DNA from: Diabrotica undecimpunctata
Taxonomy: Eukaryota; Arthropoda; Insecta; Coleoptera; Chrysomelidae
Assembly: GCF_040954645.1 (NCBI RefSeq)
Contig: NC_092813.1
Span: forward strand, 14,920,136 to 14,984,135
Length of the DNA stretch: 64,000 bases
Reading direction: 5' to 3'
Part shown: piece after piece, positions 10,021-21,313 of the stretch
Numbering within the stretch: the first letter of the stretch is position 1
How the letters are laid out: every line of letters begins with the position of its first letter
The notes under the pieces: generated by a model
What the model was told of the DNA's origin: nothing
Databases searched by the model: none
What the model saw: the letters and a program-made list of their open reading frames with translations, nothing else
Made by a program: the position numbers and the translations under genes

Positions 10021-10800
10021 AATATATCTCAGAGATAGATCACCATAGATAGAATTAGAACATTAAATATTGACTCAAATACCAAGATAAGGTAATAAAA
10101 TTTCATTAGGAACAGCTTTACGCCTACTAATGGACTAACTGGTAGTACGATAATGTGATTGCCGCTCAACAAAAATACTATATATACGCTGAGATTTGTA
10201 GACAATGAACTACTTACATAGAGAGAATTCGAAAACTTGAAATTAAAAGAAAGTTGATTGAACAATCGATAAATGATCTAGTCTTGTCATAAATATTGAT
10301 ACAATGTATTAAACTAAAAAAAAGTTAATATAAAAAATATTAAATAGAAAATAGCAAATTGGTAAGTATTTAGTGGATATAATTATTATTAAATAAATTA
10401 ATTAGTTTATTTATTACGATTATATTTAGACGGATTATAAGTTTAAAAGAAACATGTTATGGATGTATAAAAAATGAAATAAAATTTGAAATCATAAAAA
10501 CACATTGGGTATTGGTTAAATATTGAATATAACTTACCACAGAGAAGATTTAATATAATAAATGAATTTTCAATCCAAGCATACCTTTTTATAGATAAAC
10601 GATATTTAAAAAAATATGCCACCACAGAATTGTGGCAATGCCAGAAAAGTGTGACATGACGGAGCAGAGTTACCAACTGATAGATTTACTGACTATTAAA
10701 TAAAGGCATAAAAATTTATATGTTTCATGTATGTGACATACAAATTACTGCCTGTATGGCAAACTGCCGAAGCCATATAAAGAAAAAGACATACAAATAA
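10021..10800. other. AT-rich sequence, no gene seen
   Basis: It contains only short reading frames without recognisable motifs. I cannot assign any repeat family. Confidence 0.35.
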
Positions 10801-10829
10801 AATCTTCACGACCATCACACTTAAAAGAT

Positions 10830-11999
10830 TAACAAACAAGATTGCATTTCGAGCTGGTCAAGTAGGCTTTAGACCAGAATCCTCCTGCATAGACCACATT
10901 AATACTGTAAGGGTAATAATGCAACAATCGGTTAAATAGAACACACCCCTATACATGGTTTTTGTTGACTCCGAGCGTGCCTTTGACAGCTTATCTCGTG
11001 CTGCTTTATGGAAAATTTTAGAGCTACAAAAGATCTCGCATAAAATAATTTCCATTTCCATTATATAAAGTCACTGAACACTGAGGTCAAATGGAGAGTG
11101 ACACACAATGGAGTCAACAGCGACGAATTTGACATACTTACTGAAGTCATGAGCTGTAGCTGAACATAGCAGTAGACTATGTTCTCTCCAAACTAGACTC
11201 CGACACAAGAGGGATACAGAGGACGTTAATCACACGCCTAAGCGATTTGAAATACGCCAACGATATCTGCCTGTTAGACAAAGGTTTGAAACTTTGCCTA
11301 AGTGAAGCCAAAAAAGTAGGTTTGAAAATAAATATTAGTAAAACCAAATCCTTGAGAGTAAATGCAAGGAACAACACGCTATTTACTATCAACAACAAGC
11401 AGATTGAAAATGTGAAAAACTTTACGTATCTTGGAAGTGTCATAACAGAAAGTGGAGGTACAGAGGACGATATTCGTATGAGGATACGAAAAGCTCAACA
11501 AGCATTCAGCATGCTTAACCCTGTTTGGAGATCTGACGAGTATACTACAAGGACAAAGTTCCGCATATTCCAGACGAATGTCATGTCTGTTCTACTCTAC
11601 GGATGTGAAATCTGAAAAGTGACAAAAACCCTTACAGATAAACTGCAGGTCTTTATTAATAAATGTCTACGACGACTTGTTCGTATTTTCTGGCCTAACA
11701 TCATCAGAAACGAAGATCTACTACACGTGACAGAACAAAAAATGTAGAACATCAAATAAAGTCCAGAAAGTGGAGTTGGATTGGTCACACTCAAAAATAA
11801 TTAAAGTATTGCAAAGATTGCCCTAGGGTGGAATCCCCAAGGAAGAAGAAAAAGAGATCACCCAGTACAAACTTGGAGAAGATTCATCATGGACAAGATA
11901 AGAGGTCAAGGAAAGTCTTGGAATGAGGTGAAGGCCTTAGCGCAAAATAGAACCCGGTGGCGAGTTTTCACTAAAGCTCTATGCTCCACTTGGGGGTTC
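10830..11999 (+). pseudogene. RTE-like reverse transcriptase, palm to C-terminus
   Basis: The plus strand shows VGFRPESSCIDHINTVRVIM, FVDSERAFDSLSRAALW (palm with the first catalytic D region), a gap, then LKYANDICLLDKG in place of the usual YADD block, INISKTKSLRVNARNN, NFTYLGSVITESGG, RTKFRIFQTNVMSVLLYG and, after stops, KLQVFINKCLRRLVRIFWP, WNPQGRRKRDHP and WNEVKALAQNRTRWRVF, ending at LCSTWG. This is a common RTE-type arrangement in animals. Catalytic YADD has become YAND, and there are several stops, so it is inactive. Confidence 0.88.
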
Positions 12000-12712
12000 A
12001 AGAACCTTAGAAAAAATAAGGATTACATAGAATATTTAGTTAATTGAAGAATTGAGGCCAACTATTTTTGAAATAAAAATAGTAAAATGAAAGACAATGT
12101 CAATAAATGAATAAAATCAAAAGAAATTAAAATAAAATAATTATTAAAAGAAAAATAACGTAATAAATATGAGACAAAGGTTTGATACATAACGTTACAA
12201 AATTGATATTTTATTTTACGCATATTTTAATTAAATTTAGAGTTTGATATTATTGTTAAAGTTAAATAACAAAAAAATGTTATTTATTTATGGCAAACGT
12301 ACTTATAAATGTTTAATTTTCTAAAATATAGGTAAAACATGGATATTCATGTTATTTCTCAATTTTTGTGCAAATAATATTAAAATAAATAGTTTCTTAA
12401 TATATTTGTGGTGTTTTTTCGGTTGCAATTAATTTAGGTCTGCTGGTGTCATATGGAAGACGGTCTAACAATATTAACTGTATTGGGATATGGTTAAACT
12501 TCATTTTAGCACAAGGTATGATAAAACTGAATGGTAAATTAGGTATTGTTGTAGTAATTTATGCAATTCTTTTATTAATTTACAGTTAGATTTGCTTTCA
12601 AAACAAATACTTTTTTATTTTTAAACGTTACGGTTTTTACATGTAGTGTTTTACTTCAAAATAAAATCTTTTACTAGTAAAGTGAAAAATGTCAAATAAA
12701 GTTTTTGAAATA
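12000..12712. other. AT-rich sequence, no gene seen
   Basis: I see no coding or repeat signature up to the TA target of the next element. Confidence 0.4.
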
Positions 12713-14550
12713 CAGCCGACTCGCGTTAATTCAAACCTGCGATAATTCGAATCTCTCTATAATTCAAAGATATTACGAGTTCCCTACAAAATCTCGTTAT
12801 ATTTCGAACTAAATTAACACATTTTTGTGAACTTGGTAATTCGAACGAAAAAATCATTGCTATATAACAAAACGACGCGTTACTTCGAACTCATCGGCAT
12901 TTTAAAGTTGCAGAGAGAAAGAGAGGGAAAGTACAGTTCAAACTTGTATCAACGCACTTTTGTTGTTGTTATGATTAATTTGACTACACACTTCTCACGA
13001 ATTGGTTTGTTTAGTTATTAGTTACTGTTACTCTTTGGTATACAGATTAAAATCTTGTTAGTCATGAGCCCTAGAAAGTATGAATGTTTGACGATTGCTG
13101 AAAAGAAGTTAATCCAAAAAGTAGAGAAAGGTGAGAAGAAAAGTGATGTTGCAAAAGAATTTAAGATTTCTCTGAGTACTCTCTCAACCGTAATAAAGCA
13201 CAAGGAGAAAATTAATGCTGCTCAATTTGCTTGAGTACGGAAAGAACTACAAAACGTGAATTTCCTCGTCTGAAAGAAAGTCTGGTTATTTGGCTAAGAC
13301 AATGTAGAGGACAAAAAGTGTCTATTAGCGGAAACTTGTTGAAGCAAAAAGCAAAAGAGTTCGCGTCTACTCTAAGCATCAAGTGAAGAGTGGCTTACAA
13401 ATTTCAAAAAGAGAAATATAGTTGTGTTTAAAAAAGTTTGCGGGGAAAGTGGAAGTGTTGATGATGCAGTTTAGTTAGATTGGCACGATAAATTGTAGAC
13501 CTTGATTAAAAACTATGATGTCAGCGATATTTTTAATACTGATGAAACTGGTCTATATATCAAATGTTTACCGGACGCAAGTTTACCGGACGTAACTTTA
13601 AAAATAAGACGCTTACTTTTAAAGATGAAAAATGTCATGAGGGAAAACATTGTAAAGAGAGGTTAACAGTTTTACTTGCAGTAAATATGGACGGATCAGA
13701 AAAACTTACACCTTTAGTGAAATTGCGATGTTTCAAAGGTGTGAAATCGTTTCCTATGGATTATCGTGCTAACAAAAAAGCTTGGATGACGACAGAGATT
13801 TTTAACAATTGGCTTTTAACAGTTAATGGGGACATGAAAAAGCAACAAATTTTACTATTTTGAGCATTGCACTGTCCACAACAGTCCTCCTACATTTTAA
13901 AACGTGGAACTCTACTTCTTTCCGCCAAATACAACTTCAAAATTGCAACCATTGGACTAAGGGATCATCCATAATTTTAAGACATTCTATCGCAAAGAAA
14001 TTGTTAAGCTCGTTTTAGAATCTCTCGACAAAGCTAACTGAAAATATCACGGTTTTGTCAGCTATTTTACTGATTGACAAGACATGGAGAGGTATAACAC
14101 CTCTAACAATTCTCAACTGCTTCAAAAAATCCGGTTTCTTACAAGAAGATCAGGAAAATCTTCCAATACTTATGCAACTAGCAATAGAACCATTAGTTGA
14201 CATTAGCGGTGTGAGTGTTTCTGACTTTGTTGTCAGATTGTCTCATTCGATACCTTACAAACCTTGTGAATACAAAATGAAACAGATGAAAAAGCATTTC
14301 AGGCACTTTTTTTCTTAAAAAAAGATTGATTAATGCACATTAAGAATACATACATGTATGTACACGAATGTACTTCTAAACTTTTGTCATTGTTATAAAA
14401 TAGCAGTTAATAAATAATCATTGAACAACACTTAATAATTCGAAGTTTATTTTTTTTTTCACAAATTTCGAATCATTTGATATTTCAAACACTCAATAAT
14501 TCGTAATATTTTAAGAGTCTCTCGAGTTTCGTACTAACGAGAGTCGACTG
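12713..14550 (+). mobile_element. Tigger/pogo-type DNA transposon, both ends present
   Basis: The left end CAGCCGACTCGCGTTA (12713 on) and the right end TAACGAGAGTCGACTG (to 14550) are inverted copies with few changes, each flanked by TA, the target of pogo and Tc1/mariner elements. The length of 1838 bp is near that of short Tigger elements. AATTCGAA-type motifs recur in both subterminal regions. The transposase inside is broken (13064-14318). Confidence 0.9.
13064..14318 (+). pseudogene. Tigger transposase (CENP-B HTH and DDE domains), frameshifted
   Basis: The frame starts at ATG 13064 with PRKYECLTIAEKKLIQKVEK and SDVAKEFKISLSTLSTVI, the CENP-B-like helix-turn-helix that binds the transposon ends. 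After a stop and frame changes the DDE domain follows: SDIFNTDETGLYIKCLPD (first catalytic D), KCHEGKHCKERLTVLLAVNM, CFKGVKSFPMDYRANKKAWM and WLLTVNGDMKKQQILLF. The second catalytic region is broken after 13863, and the C-terminal SAILLIDKTWRGITPLTI is in another frame at 14055-14318. At least four frame or stop lesions are visible. Confidence 0.9.
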
Positions 14551-14733
14551 TATAAGAGTGAAGAAATGCGTTTTACAAAATTAACTGTTTAAATCAATAA
14601 AGGCTTTTATCAAGTTGCGTATATTGCTGATAGCAGAACTGTTTGTATATTTTAGATAATCTACTCGTCAAACATGATGATCTATGTAATTACCTTAATG
14701 CTCATGATATTCATTTTTGACATACGACTATTA

Positions 14734-14917
14734 TTCATATCCCTATTTGTATTATTCTGTAACAAGTTTATTTATTTACCTTGTTATTGTCATTAACCTG
14801 TTGTACCTATTATTGTCTTTTCAAGTTCATATCCCTATTTGCATTATTCTGTAACAAGTTTATTTATTTACCTTGTTATTGTCATTAACCTGTTGTACCT
14901 ATTATTGTCTTCTCAAG
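14734..14917. repeat. Two-copy tandem repeat, 92 bp unit
   Basis: The unit starting TTCATATCCCTATTTG at 14734 is repeated from 14826 with only a couple of differences, so the duplication is recent. Confidence 0.9.
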
Positions 14918-15079
14918 TTCTTAGTTCATTTATCTTAAATCATACGGCTACAATAAAGTACTTTCTTGTTTCACAAATTCTTATCTCTTAAACAAGGTAG
15001 TGCCATATCCCCGAACTGAGCCTGCAATGACCTGGTCGTCGGCAAGTTCGAGAGCAACGTTATTCCTAGCCGTTTGTTA
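14918..15079. other. No gene seen; possible LTR-like text
   Basis: AATAAAGTACTTTCTTG at 14954 followed by CACAAATTCTTATCTC resembles an LTR U5 end, but no partner LTR, primer-binding site or gag-pol frame supports it. Confidence 0.25.
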
Positions 15080-15900
15080 TCCACTACGATCAGCAAAAGC
15101 CTAATGTCTGAATGTATACCTGCTGTCCAAGCTATCTAGTTCCTTAATATACTCATGGCCCAATAAAATGTCACATGAATATCTCTTTCACTTATCTCGG
15201 CTAAATGAATGCCAAAGCAAGGTTTTGTCACCTTCGGTAAACCTGTGCTGGCTACCTTCAAAGGACATCAGAGAATATTTTCTCCTCCATCTCACATAGA
15301 TGACACTTTAAGTTATCTATTAATCGAAGTAGATTCTTTCGTCGTGAACAGTAAATATGGTGACCGCCAAAGAGAATATTCTACGATTAAGGATTAAATA
15401 GGAGGAATAAAGTTGTGAGACTTTTAAAAGACTCTGCTACATAAAATCTAGTCTATCTCACACTTTCACAAGTTCTTCAGTAGCTCTAAAACTTTTGGGT
15501 GAGAAGCTTCTTAATACTATCCCGGTCAATAATAACAATTACTCCAATCATAGGTTCCAGTCTGGCACTCTTCCAGTGGAGGCAGTGACGACGAGACCCG
15601 AGTTTCAAAGACCCCAGCTGTTCATTACCGTCTACACCTAAGTATTCCGGTACCCATACCAAATTGTTGAACTTGTTTGTACAAACTTATAGCTAGGGTC
15701 CCTTTGCATTCCAGAACTAGCTTGAAACTAACTCTGCTGTCAGAATGGCCTAAATTCAAGGCTGATAGAAATAGTCCTGCCAAGACAAGTCCTATTAACT
15801 ATCTCGTAAAAATCTCAGCATGAAAGGTTAATGCATACCAAACGAGAGCCTGGGCCTAGTTTTCGGTTCATTTACTTAACACGATCATAAAAATAAATCG
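15080..15900 (-). pseudogene. RNase H and cysteine-motif end of a non-LTR element
   Basis: On the minus strand, from about 15900: LVLECKGTLAISLYKQVQ, then LVWVPEYLGVDGNEQ (the conserved RNase H strand and helix with H replaced by Y), and further down LKCHLCEMEEKIFSDVL, which matches the terminal C-x2-C motif of R1/Loa-type elements. Stops and frame changes are frequent. It belongs to the same general group as the remnants at 2150-3337 and 17655-18360 but is too decayed to name. Confidence 0.65.
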
Positions 15901-16736
15901 ATGAGCGAAATGACGGACTATGCTGTCCTGTATTATGAAAAGTATGGGATATTACTCCACGGCCTGCTTCCAAAAGTTACAATGATCAATAAAATATACA
16001 TTCATTACTGTAACATTTAAAAATTATGTTAAATAAATTTATTTTAAGTTGTTAATTTTTTATTAAAATGGTTTAAAAGGTTTATATATTCGGTAATTTT
16101 TGTTGCAAGGAATATTGTTTATTATTATTTTATAAAATATTTTAATACACTAATCAAAAAATATTTTCCTGGTTTTTACTGCATCATTCAATTTCATTTA
16201 GTTATCTTTTAACTTAAAACATTGTCCGTCGATAGCAGTATATAAAAATATCACAAATACTTTGAGGATGTAAACCACAATCGATGAGTGAAAAGTATCT
16301 AGAAAATAAATGATAAGTTTAAAATAAATCCAAAAAGTTGCATCCAAAAATACAATGCATTGACCTTTATTTTTGGACTCTTTTTTAAGAACTTCATAAA
16401 TTAGTCCACTTTCGATATAGGTATAATCCTCTCAATTCAAAATATGTCTTATTTATTTCGGAAGCTTTTTCTTATACACCATGATGTTGCGCTTTCTGCG
16501 ATCAGTCACCAATGATGTATTGCCGACTTTGACTTCCTGTTCATGATATCTATTTATGATACCTATTGCAGAATTCTGGACCAGATAGTAGAGATCCACT
16601 GGATCGGTACCATAAATTTTTGGAGTCACTTGGTAATCTTCAACATGTGTTTGTCATCTGCTATCTAGTGCTTATGTTAGTATGCAAGGTATGGTTGACT
16701 GCTTCGAGTTAACTGTCGATTTTTAGTTTTAGATAA
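15901..16736. other. AT-rich sequence, no gene seen
   Basis: I see no recognisable coding blocks in either strand. Confidence 0.35.
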
Positions 16737-17610
16737 GTGATGGATTCAATCGTTACTTGACGGAAGTTAATTGTAAAACATTTTTTTCTACACTTTCACA
16801 AAATTTGTTACAACTGATTTTTACTACAGCTGTTTCGGCAGAGTGCCTTACTCAAGGGATGTATTTTTACTATTTGTACACTTTATAGTTGATAATTGAC
16901 TAATTTGAACAGGGGAGAGTTGTTTATTTTAAGTTGATCATTCAGATTTATATATTTATATTTTTTAATTTATTTATTTCTACAGAATATAATAAAGATA
17001 GCCTAAAGCCTTTATTTTAAATGGGGAGAAATTAAAATTGGTCGTTATAAGAATGATTGTTATCTATATTGTGAAGTGCGTACGTAGAATCTGTTTTTCT
17101 GTTTTTCGATTAATAAAAGCCCTTTTGTGTTGTGTTATACGTTTGTTAAAGGTTCTATCAGTTTGACCGATGTAAGTTTTTGGGCGGTCACCACGTGTAA
17201 GTTTGTATACCTCACTGTTTAAGTGCAATTTCTTTTGGCTCTTGTTGTTCTTAATAATTTTGTTTTAAAAGCTGGTATTATTGTTTTTTTATGTGTTTGG
17301 CTATTTTTGTTGATATCTTGCTGATATTTTGTTGATATATGTAATCAAAGAAAAGGTACTGGGCTTTTTATCTAATGGTCTTTAGTCTTTCCATTCTTTT
17401 GAATCAGTCTTTTACCGACCAATTTCAAATTCTCAACATTCAAAATAAAGGCCTTTAGCTACCTTTATTAAAATTTATGGAAATTAATAAACTAAAAAAT
17501 ATAGATATATGTACTTCTGAATGACCAACTTGGGACAAACACTCCTCTCCTCAACTTATTTAGTTAAAGGCTATAAAGTCTAGACACATAGTAAAAGTAC
17601 ATTACATGAG
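16737..17610 (-). mobile_element. Second Penelope-like element, degraded, inverted terminal repeats
   Basis: A minus-strand GIY-YIG remnant (17087-17257) lies between inverted copies of a roughly 200 bp sequence (about 16850-17050 and 17400-17605), both containing CTTTATTTT and TTTATTAATTTCC-like blocks. The outer left part on the minus strand holds a stem GGCA-CTC-TGCC followed by GAAA, a degenerate hammerhead core in which CTGATGA has become TTGAGTA. A related terminal repeat, without coding sequence, lies at 61670-61950. Confidence 0.72.
17087..17257 (-). pseudogene. PLE GIY-YIG endonuclease fragment
   Basis: The minus strand encodes LHLNSEVYKLTRGDRPKTYI followed by GQTDRTFNKRITQHKRAF. 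This is the GIY-YIG block (VYKL and YIG) with the helical region following it. The usual CxxC pair is changed to RxxR. No RT domain remains. Confidence 0.8.
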
Positions 17611-17654
17611 AAAGAAATCAAGTTCTCATTGTTTTATCATTAAATTTAGTTTTG

Positions 17655-18360
17655 GCATCAAGGTCCCTTGAGTGGCACATTTCCAGTAAGAAAGCCTGGT
17701 ATGCTCCTGAGTTGGTCCTTGCTTGTTTTCTTCAGAAATTCACCCCTATTTACATGTGTATAGCCAATATATATTTTGCTATATACTTGACCAGGTATAC
17801 TTATCAAATGGGAGTTATGTTATGTTCGGATCCAATATATCTGATTGCGGATAGTGCTTTTGGTTCTCCTAAGGTCGGCCATGGACCGAAATATTTTATC
17901 TAATCCTGTTTTAGCACGTTCATCAGCTCTTGTATTGCCATATATTCTGTCTTAGTACCCATATTAGTGTGACACTGTTCTCGGACTTCCCACACTAGCC
18001 TAAAGACTATCTTAGACCTTCGCAGCCCTGAGGGCTGCTAAACTATTTGTGCTCTTATCGATTTCTGTTGCACACTGCAAGATTAAATCAATATCTGCCT
18101 AAAATATAGAGTTACGTCCTCCAAGATGGAGTCTTAGATATCCTGGTGTGGTTACTTTCACCCAGATCCGGTATTCCCTCCTGAATTTGATTTCGCATTA
18201 CTGCATTCGTTTTTACTTTGCTGAGTTTGCTTCTGTACATCAGCTTCAGCTCTTATGTAGTATTGAATATTATGCAACTGAATTGGGGTCGTTTTGCCAA
18301 GCGATGTACAAATTACGTTTATTATCTATGTTTCTGAATAGCCTTATCATTTTCATTTAA
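17655..18360 (-). pseudogene. RNase H domain of a non-LTR element, decayed
   Basis: From about 18130 on the minus strand: GYLRLHLGGRNSIF, then LILQCATEIDKSTNSLAALR (in place of the DSQAALKAL strand), SVGSPRTVSH, and IYGNTRADERAKTGLDKIF, the conserved GNxxAD helix of RNase H. An LRSIPGFLTGNVPL block near 17690 corresponds to the following conserved region. Stops are frequent. Confidence 0.7.
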
Positions 18361-18369
18361 TTATTCCTG

Positions 18370-19110
18370 TTTTCTTTTAATATTTTCAACAGTTTCTTTA
18401 GCAGATGAGAGTATTTCTGACTTAAACTTTGACCAATGCTCCTCAATGTCGTCAAAATATATATCGATGAGCTTGGCAGTCAGTATTTCCTTCAATTTTG
18501 TCAACCTTTCGTTGTGCGTAAATCCAGCAGTGTTAGTTTATTTCTTACTTATTTTCTTACCAATTAAAAAAAAGAATACGTCTTATCATGAAGATGTGAA
18601 GAGCCATAATATACCGCACTAGTCGGTAGTCAGTCCAACACTGATCCGTACTGGTTAAAGCACTTGTTAGTAGACATGAGCATTGAAATCTCCCAATATA
18701 ATGAGTTTGTCTGCTTGGGAAGAAGTCTGTCCAGTTGAGATTAAAGGCACTCTTTCTTCTCGTCGTACGTCTAAATACAAAGTGCATGCGTATGTACTAA
18801 CTACGGTTGCTTATTGTTTATTTACCACCTTAAGGCGGAGTGTCATAAGCCTTTAATTTATTCCAGAAGGAATTTAAAGATAGTCGATGAGCTCGTTTTT
18901 TATAACAAAGCTTAAGCCGTGTATTTGGGTTTTATTTTTTGCTTTTTCCTTCCAAAAGAAAGCATAGTCACCGCCATGTTCTTTAAGGTGACCTTCTTCT
19001 ACTTTTATGGTTTCACTTAGCGCAGCAATATCGATATTAATTTTTTTCAGTTCACGAGCTATTATTATTATTTCTCGTTGTTGCCTATAAATTCTGTCTC
19101 ATAGCAAAAG
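18370..19110 (-). pseudogene. RTE-like APE endonuclease and linker fragment
   Basis: The minus strand begins at about 19105 with IIIIARELKKINIDIAALSE (catalytic E of the APE fold), GHLKEHGGDYAFFWKEKAK, IHGLSFVIKNELIDYL and GINRLMTLRLK-like sequence. It then becomes frameshifted through the LGDFNAHV-like region (near 18700) and continues as NTAGFTHNERLTKLKEI and DIEEHWSKFKSEILSSAKET. This nuclease nicks the target for target-primed reverse transcription. Orientation is opposite to Mctp and the gene is inactive. Confidence 0.82.
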
Positions 19111-19723
19111 TTCATAAAACTCTTTAAATTTTCACCTCAAAGTAGTTTTGCATCTGGACACTGTTATTCAGCCGGACTGTGACTAGCGAAAGTACTTTTT
19201 TCAAACATTTACTTTACTACTTTATAAAAACTTATTGAAACTGATGTATCAGTTTATTTGAATACAAGTTCTCTTTTTATAAATATAAAAATATACGGGA
19301 CATTCCATTTAAAAAAAAGTATTTTTGACGTCAGTATTTAAAGGTGATCGATGCTGTATATGTCTTGTATCATAAGAAAAATTCAAATTAAAAATAAAAT
19401 CCGACCTATGCGAAGAATTTCTTCACAAATGATATTGGGAATATTTCCGACTTTTTTCCTTTTTTTGTATGTACTTTATGCTTATCTTTTACTTGCAACA
19501 TGCATTTAGATTCATTGTATATTTGGAATTTATTGCTATTGATTTGGTATGTAAACATAATTTATTCACGTAGTTTAAAAGCTTAAACTCTTTTTAATCT
19601 AAAATACACATTTTATTATCGATCTTAATTTAAAAATGACACCTTCAGACCTACATTAAATTACTGGGCTCCGGCCTCTCGACGCATTTGGGCCGATTGA
19701 CAGTTATTCGATGGTACTTGCAG

Positions 19724-19810
19724 CTGGACTACAAGGACCTCAAGCTCCTCATGAACACCGAACCAGCCGATAGACGCCGAGAACCGAAGAAGAAGCAAAA
19801 GACTTCCTAG
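19724..19810 (+). CDS. Mctp: Mctp last coding exon
   Basis: After the acceptor TACTTGCAG the sequence encodes LDYKDLKLLMNTEPADRRRE then PKKKQKTS and a TAG stop (19808-19810). The start LDYKDLK matches the VQYQELK that follows SRVPSDVQV in vertebrate MCTP, and the basic tail rich in R and K is also shared. The phase fits the exon ending at 1683. The exon is richer in G and C than its surroundings, as expected for conserved coding sequence. The alternative, a random open frame, is unlikely given splice site, phase and similarity together. Confidence 0.8.
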   Translation: MDYKDLKLLMNTEPADRRREPKKKQKTS

Positions 19811-20200
19811 TGGTCACTAACCAGTGTCAAAGACAAATGGAAAGTGCACTTCGAAAAAATTCATGAAAAGTCTGATTAGCATTTACATTATTAGTCATCT
19901 GTAGCTAGTGATTTTGTAAATTGGTAGACGATGTTAAACAACTGAAGTTTCCGAATTCAATTAAATGGAAAAAATATTAGCTAATATTATTATATATTAA
20001 TCTATTTATCTGATGTTGAATTAAAGCTATTTTAAAGTTATTACTCTATATTACGATTTATTAAACGTATAAAATTTATTATAAACAAATTTTATCCACA
20101 TAAAAAGATTTCAGTTATTTTCGTTTACTATATGTACCTAATGTTTGATATATCTCCCCAATTTACAAAGAGAATAAATAAATAAATCTTAGGCACGTTA
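19811..20200 (+). other. Mctp: Probable Mctp 3' UTR with candidate polyadenylation signal
   Basis: It follows the stop codon. AATAAATAAATAAATC at about 20173-20188 contains overlapping AATAAA signals. The true transcript end cannot be fixed from sequence alone. Confidence 0.45.
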
Positions 20201-20770
20201 AACTATACTTCTTAAATTACAAATTGCCATTTAGTTTTCTATCTTCGCCAATTTATTCCAACATAAATGCAACTGCTAACTTTAAAAATGTAACCAATCA
20301 ATTATCAACTGCGATATTTGTTGTATAAGGAATTTATTCAACATTTTGTATATGGAATATATTAAAAATAGTTATTAAAATTAGTACAAAGTAAAGGCGA
20401 GATTACAAAAATATATTTAAATACACATTTTGGTTAAAATCTATTAGAATATCTGGAGAAAATATCAGAAAATTATCCTATAAGGTTGTTCTTCTTGTTC
20501 ATGTTTCATTCCTATCTCGAGATTGGATATTATAGATAAGACTAAAGGTAATGGATTTTGACAAGAGCTATGACCTTGTAAATAAAAGGTAAACTTGTGT
20601 ACTGTATTGGCATGACTCATAGCTCTTGTTAAAATCCATTACCTCTATCTTAATTTTGGTTATACCTGTGAATCGACTCCCATAGGTTATGTCCTGAAAA
20701 AACGAGGATAACCAGTTTGTCGAAATTAAATTTAGGTTGCATTGCATCTGGTACCGTTTTAAACTTTAAA
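20201..20770. other. Intergenic, with a short inverted repeat
   Basis: TAATGGATTTTGACAAGAGC-type sequence at 20550-20574 is inverted at 20617-20642, forming a hairpin of about 25 bp arms. No gene is seen. Confidence 0.55.
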
Positions 20771-20776
20771 TGATTA

Positions 20777-20975
20777 TTATTTAGAGAGTTTCTCCAGATT
20801 TAATCCCAGTACCCTTTCGCCCTGCTTCTGGCGTCTTATTCGCTTTCTGTATGCTCCTTCCTTTGTCTTTTTTTTTCCATTTATATTTGTAATAGAGGAA
20901 GGTCTAGTATACCCTACATAGAGTCGGTTGGGGCAGTCGACATAAATTCTGTTGTGATTCAGCATTCAGCACATT
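20777..20975 (-). pseudogene. Possible GIY-YIG scrap of a Penelope-like element
   Basis: The minus strand encodes HNRIYVDCPNRLYVGYT, in which IYVDCP-RLYVGYT could be the GIY-YIG block of a PLE. The downstream sequence is basic and low in information, and no terminal repeats were found. It could be chance similarity. Confidence 0.35.
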
Positions 20976-21266
20976 TTCTGCATACGTAATCGTAGGTCTG
21001 TTATTGTTATGGTTATGGTAGATAGGGGCAGGGCCCATTTGTAAGCCCTTCAGATACTTAGGCCTCCTAAAATGGATTCATTTAATTACCTCTATCATAC
21101 GGGCTAGACCCATAAGGATCTAGTCTTTGGCGTTTCTGATGCCCAGACTACTCTGGGCGAGAGGGGCCAGATTAAAGGGTCCAGTAAAAAAATGGCACTT
21201 TATCAGAGTGACGTTATTAAAAAGGTAGAAAAAAATAAAATTTTAACGAGGTAAAATTTTATTACA

Positions 21267-21273
21267 GCAATAT

Positions 21274-21312
<39 letters not shown>
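21267..21312. repeat. (TAA)n microsatellite
   Basis: An uninterrupted run of TAA units just before the RLE element fragment; such runs are common 3' tails of non-LTR elements. Confidence 0.95.

Positions 21313-21313
<1 letters not shown>

Larger units (their letters stand above)
1684..19723 (+). other. Mctp: Last Mctp intron, about 18 kb, filled with transposable elements
   Basis: The intron starts with GTGAGTG and ends with the acceptor TACTTGCAG at 19715-19723. Both adjoining exons are in phase 0 at the junction, so the reading frame continues. Nearly everything recognisable in it is repeat: RTE ends, RNase H remnants, hAT, two PLEs, jockey-like RT and a Tigger element. Confidence 0.8.

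Noticed and set aside
13018..13203. Minus-strand open frame across the Tigger HTH region
   Set aside because: It is the antisense of the recognisable CENP-B-like coding sequence.
14930..15060. LTR retrotransposon with polyadenylation signal and U5 end
   Set aside because: No second LTR, primer-binding site or gag-pol sequence could be found; the region runs straight into an RNase H remnant of a non-LTR element.
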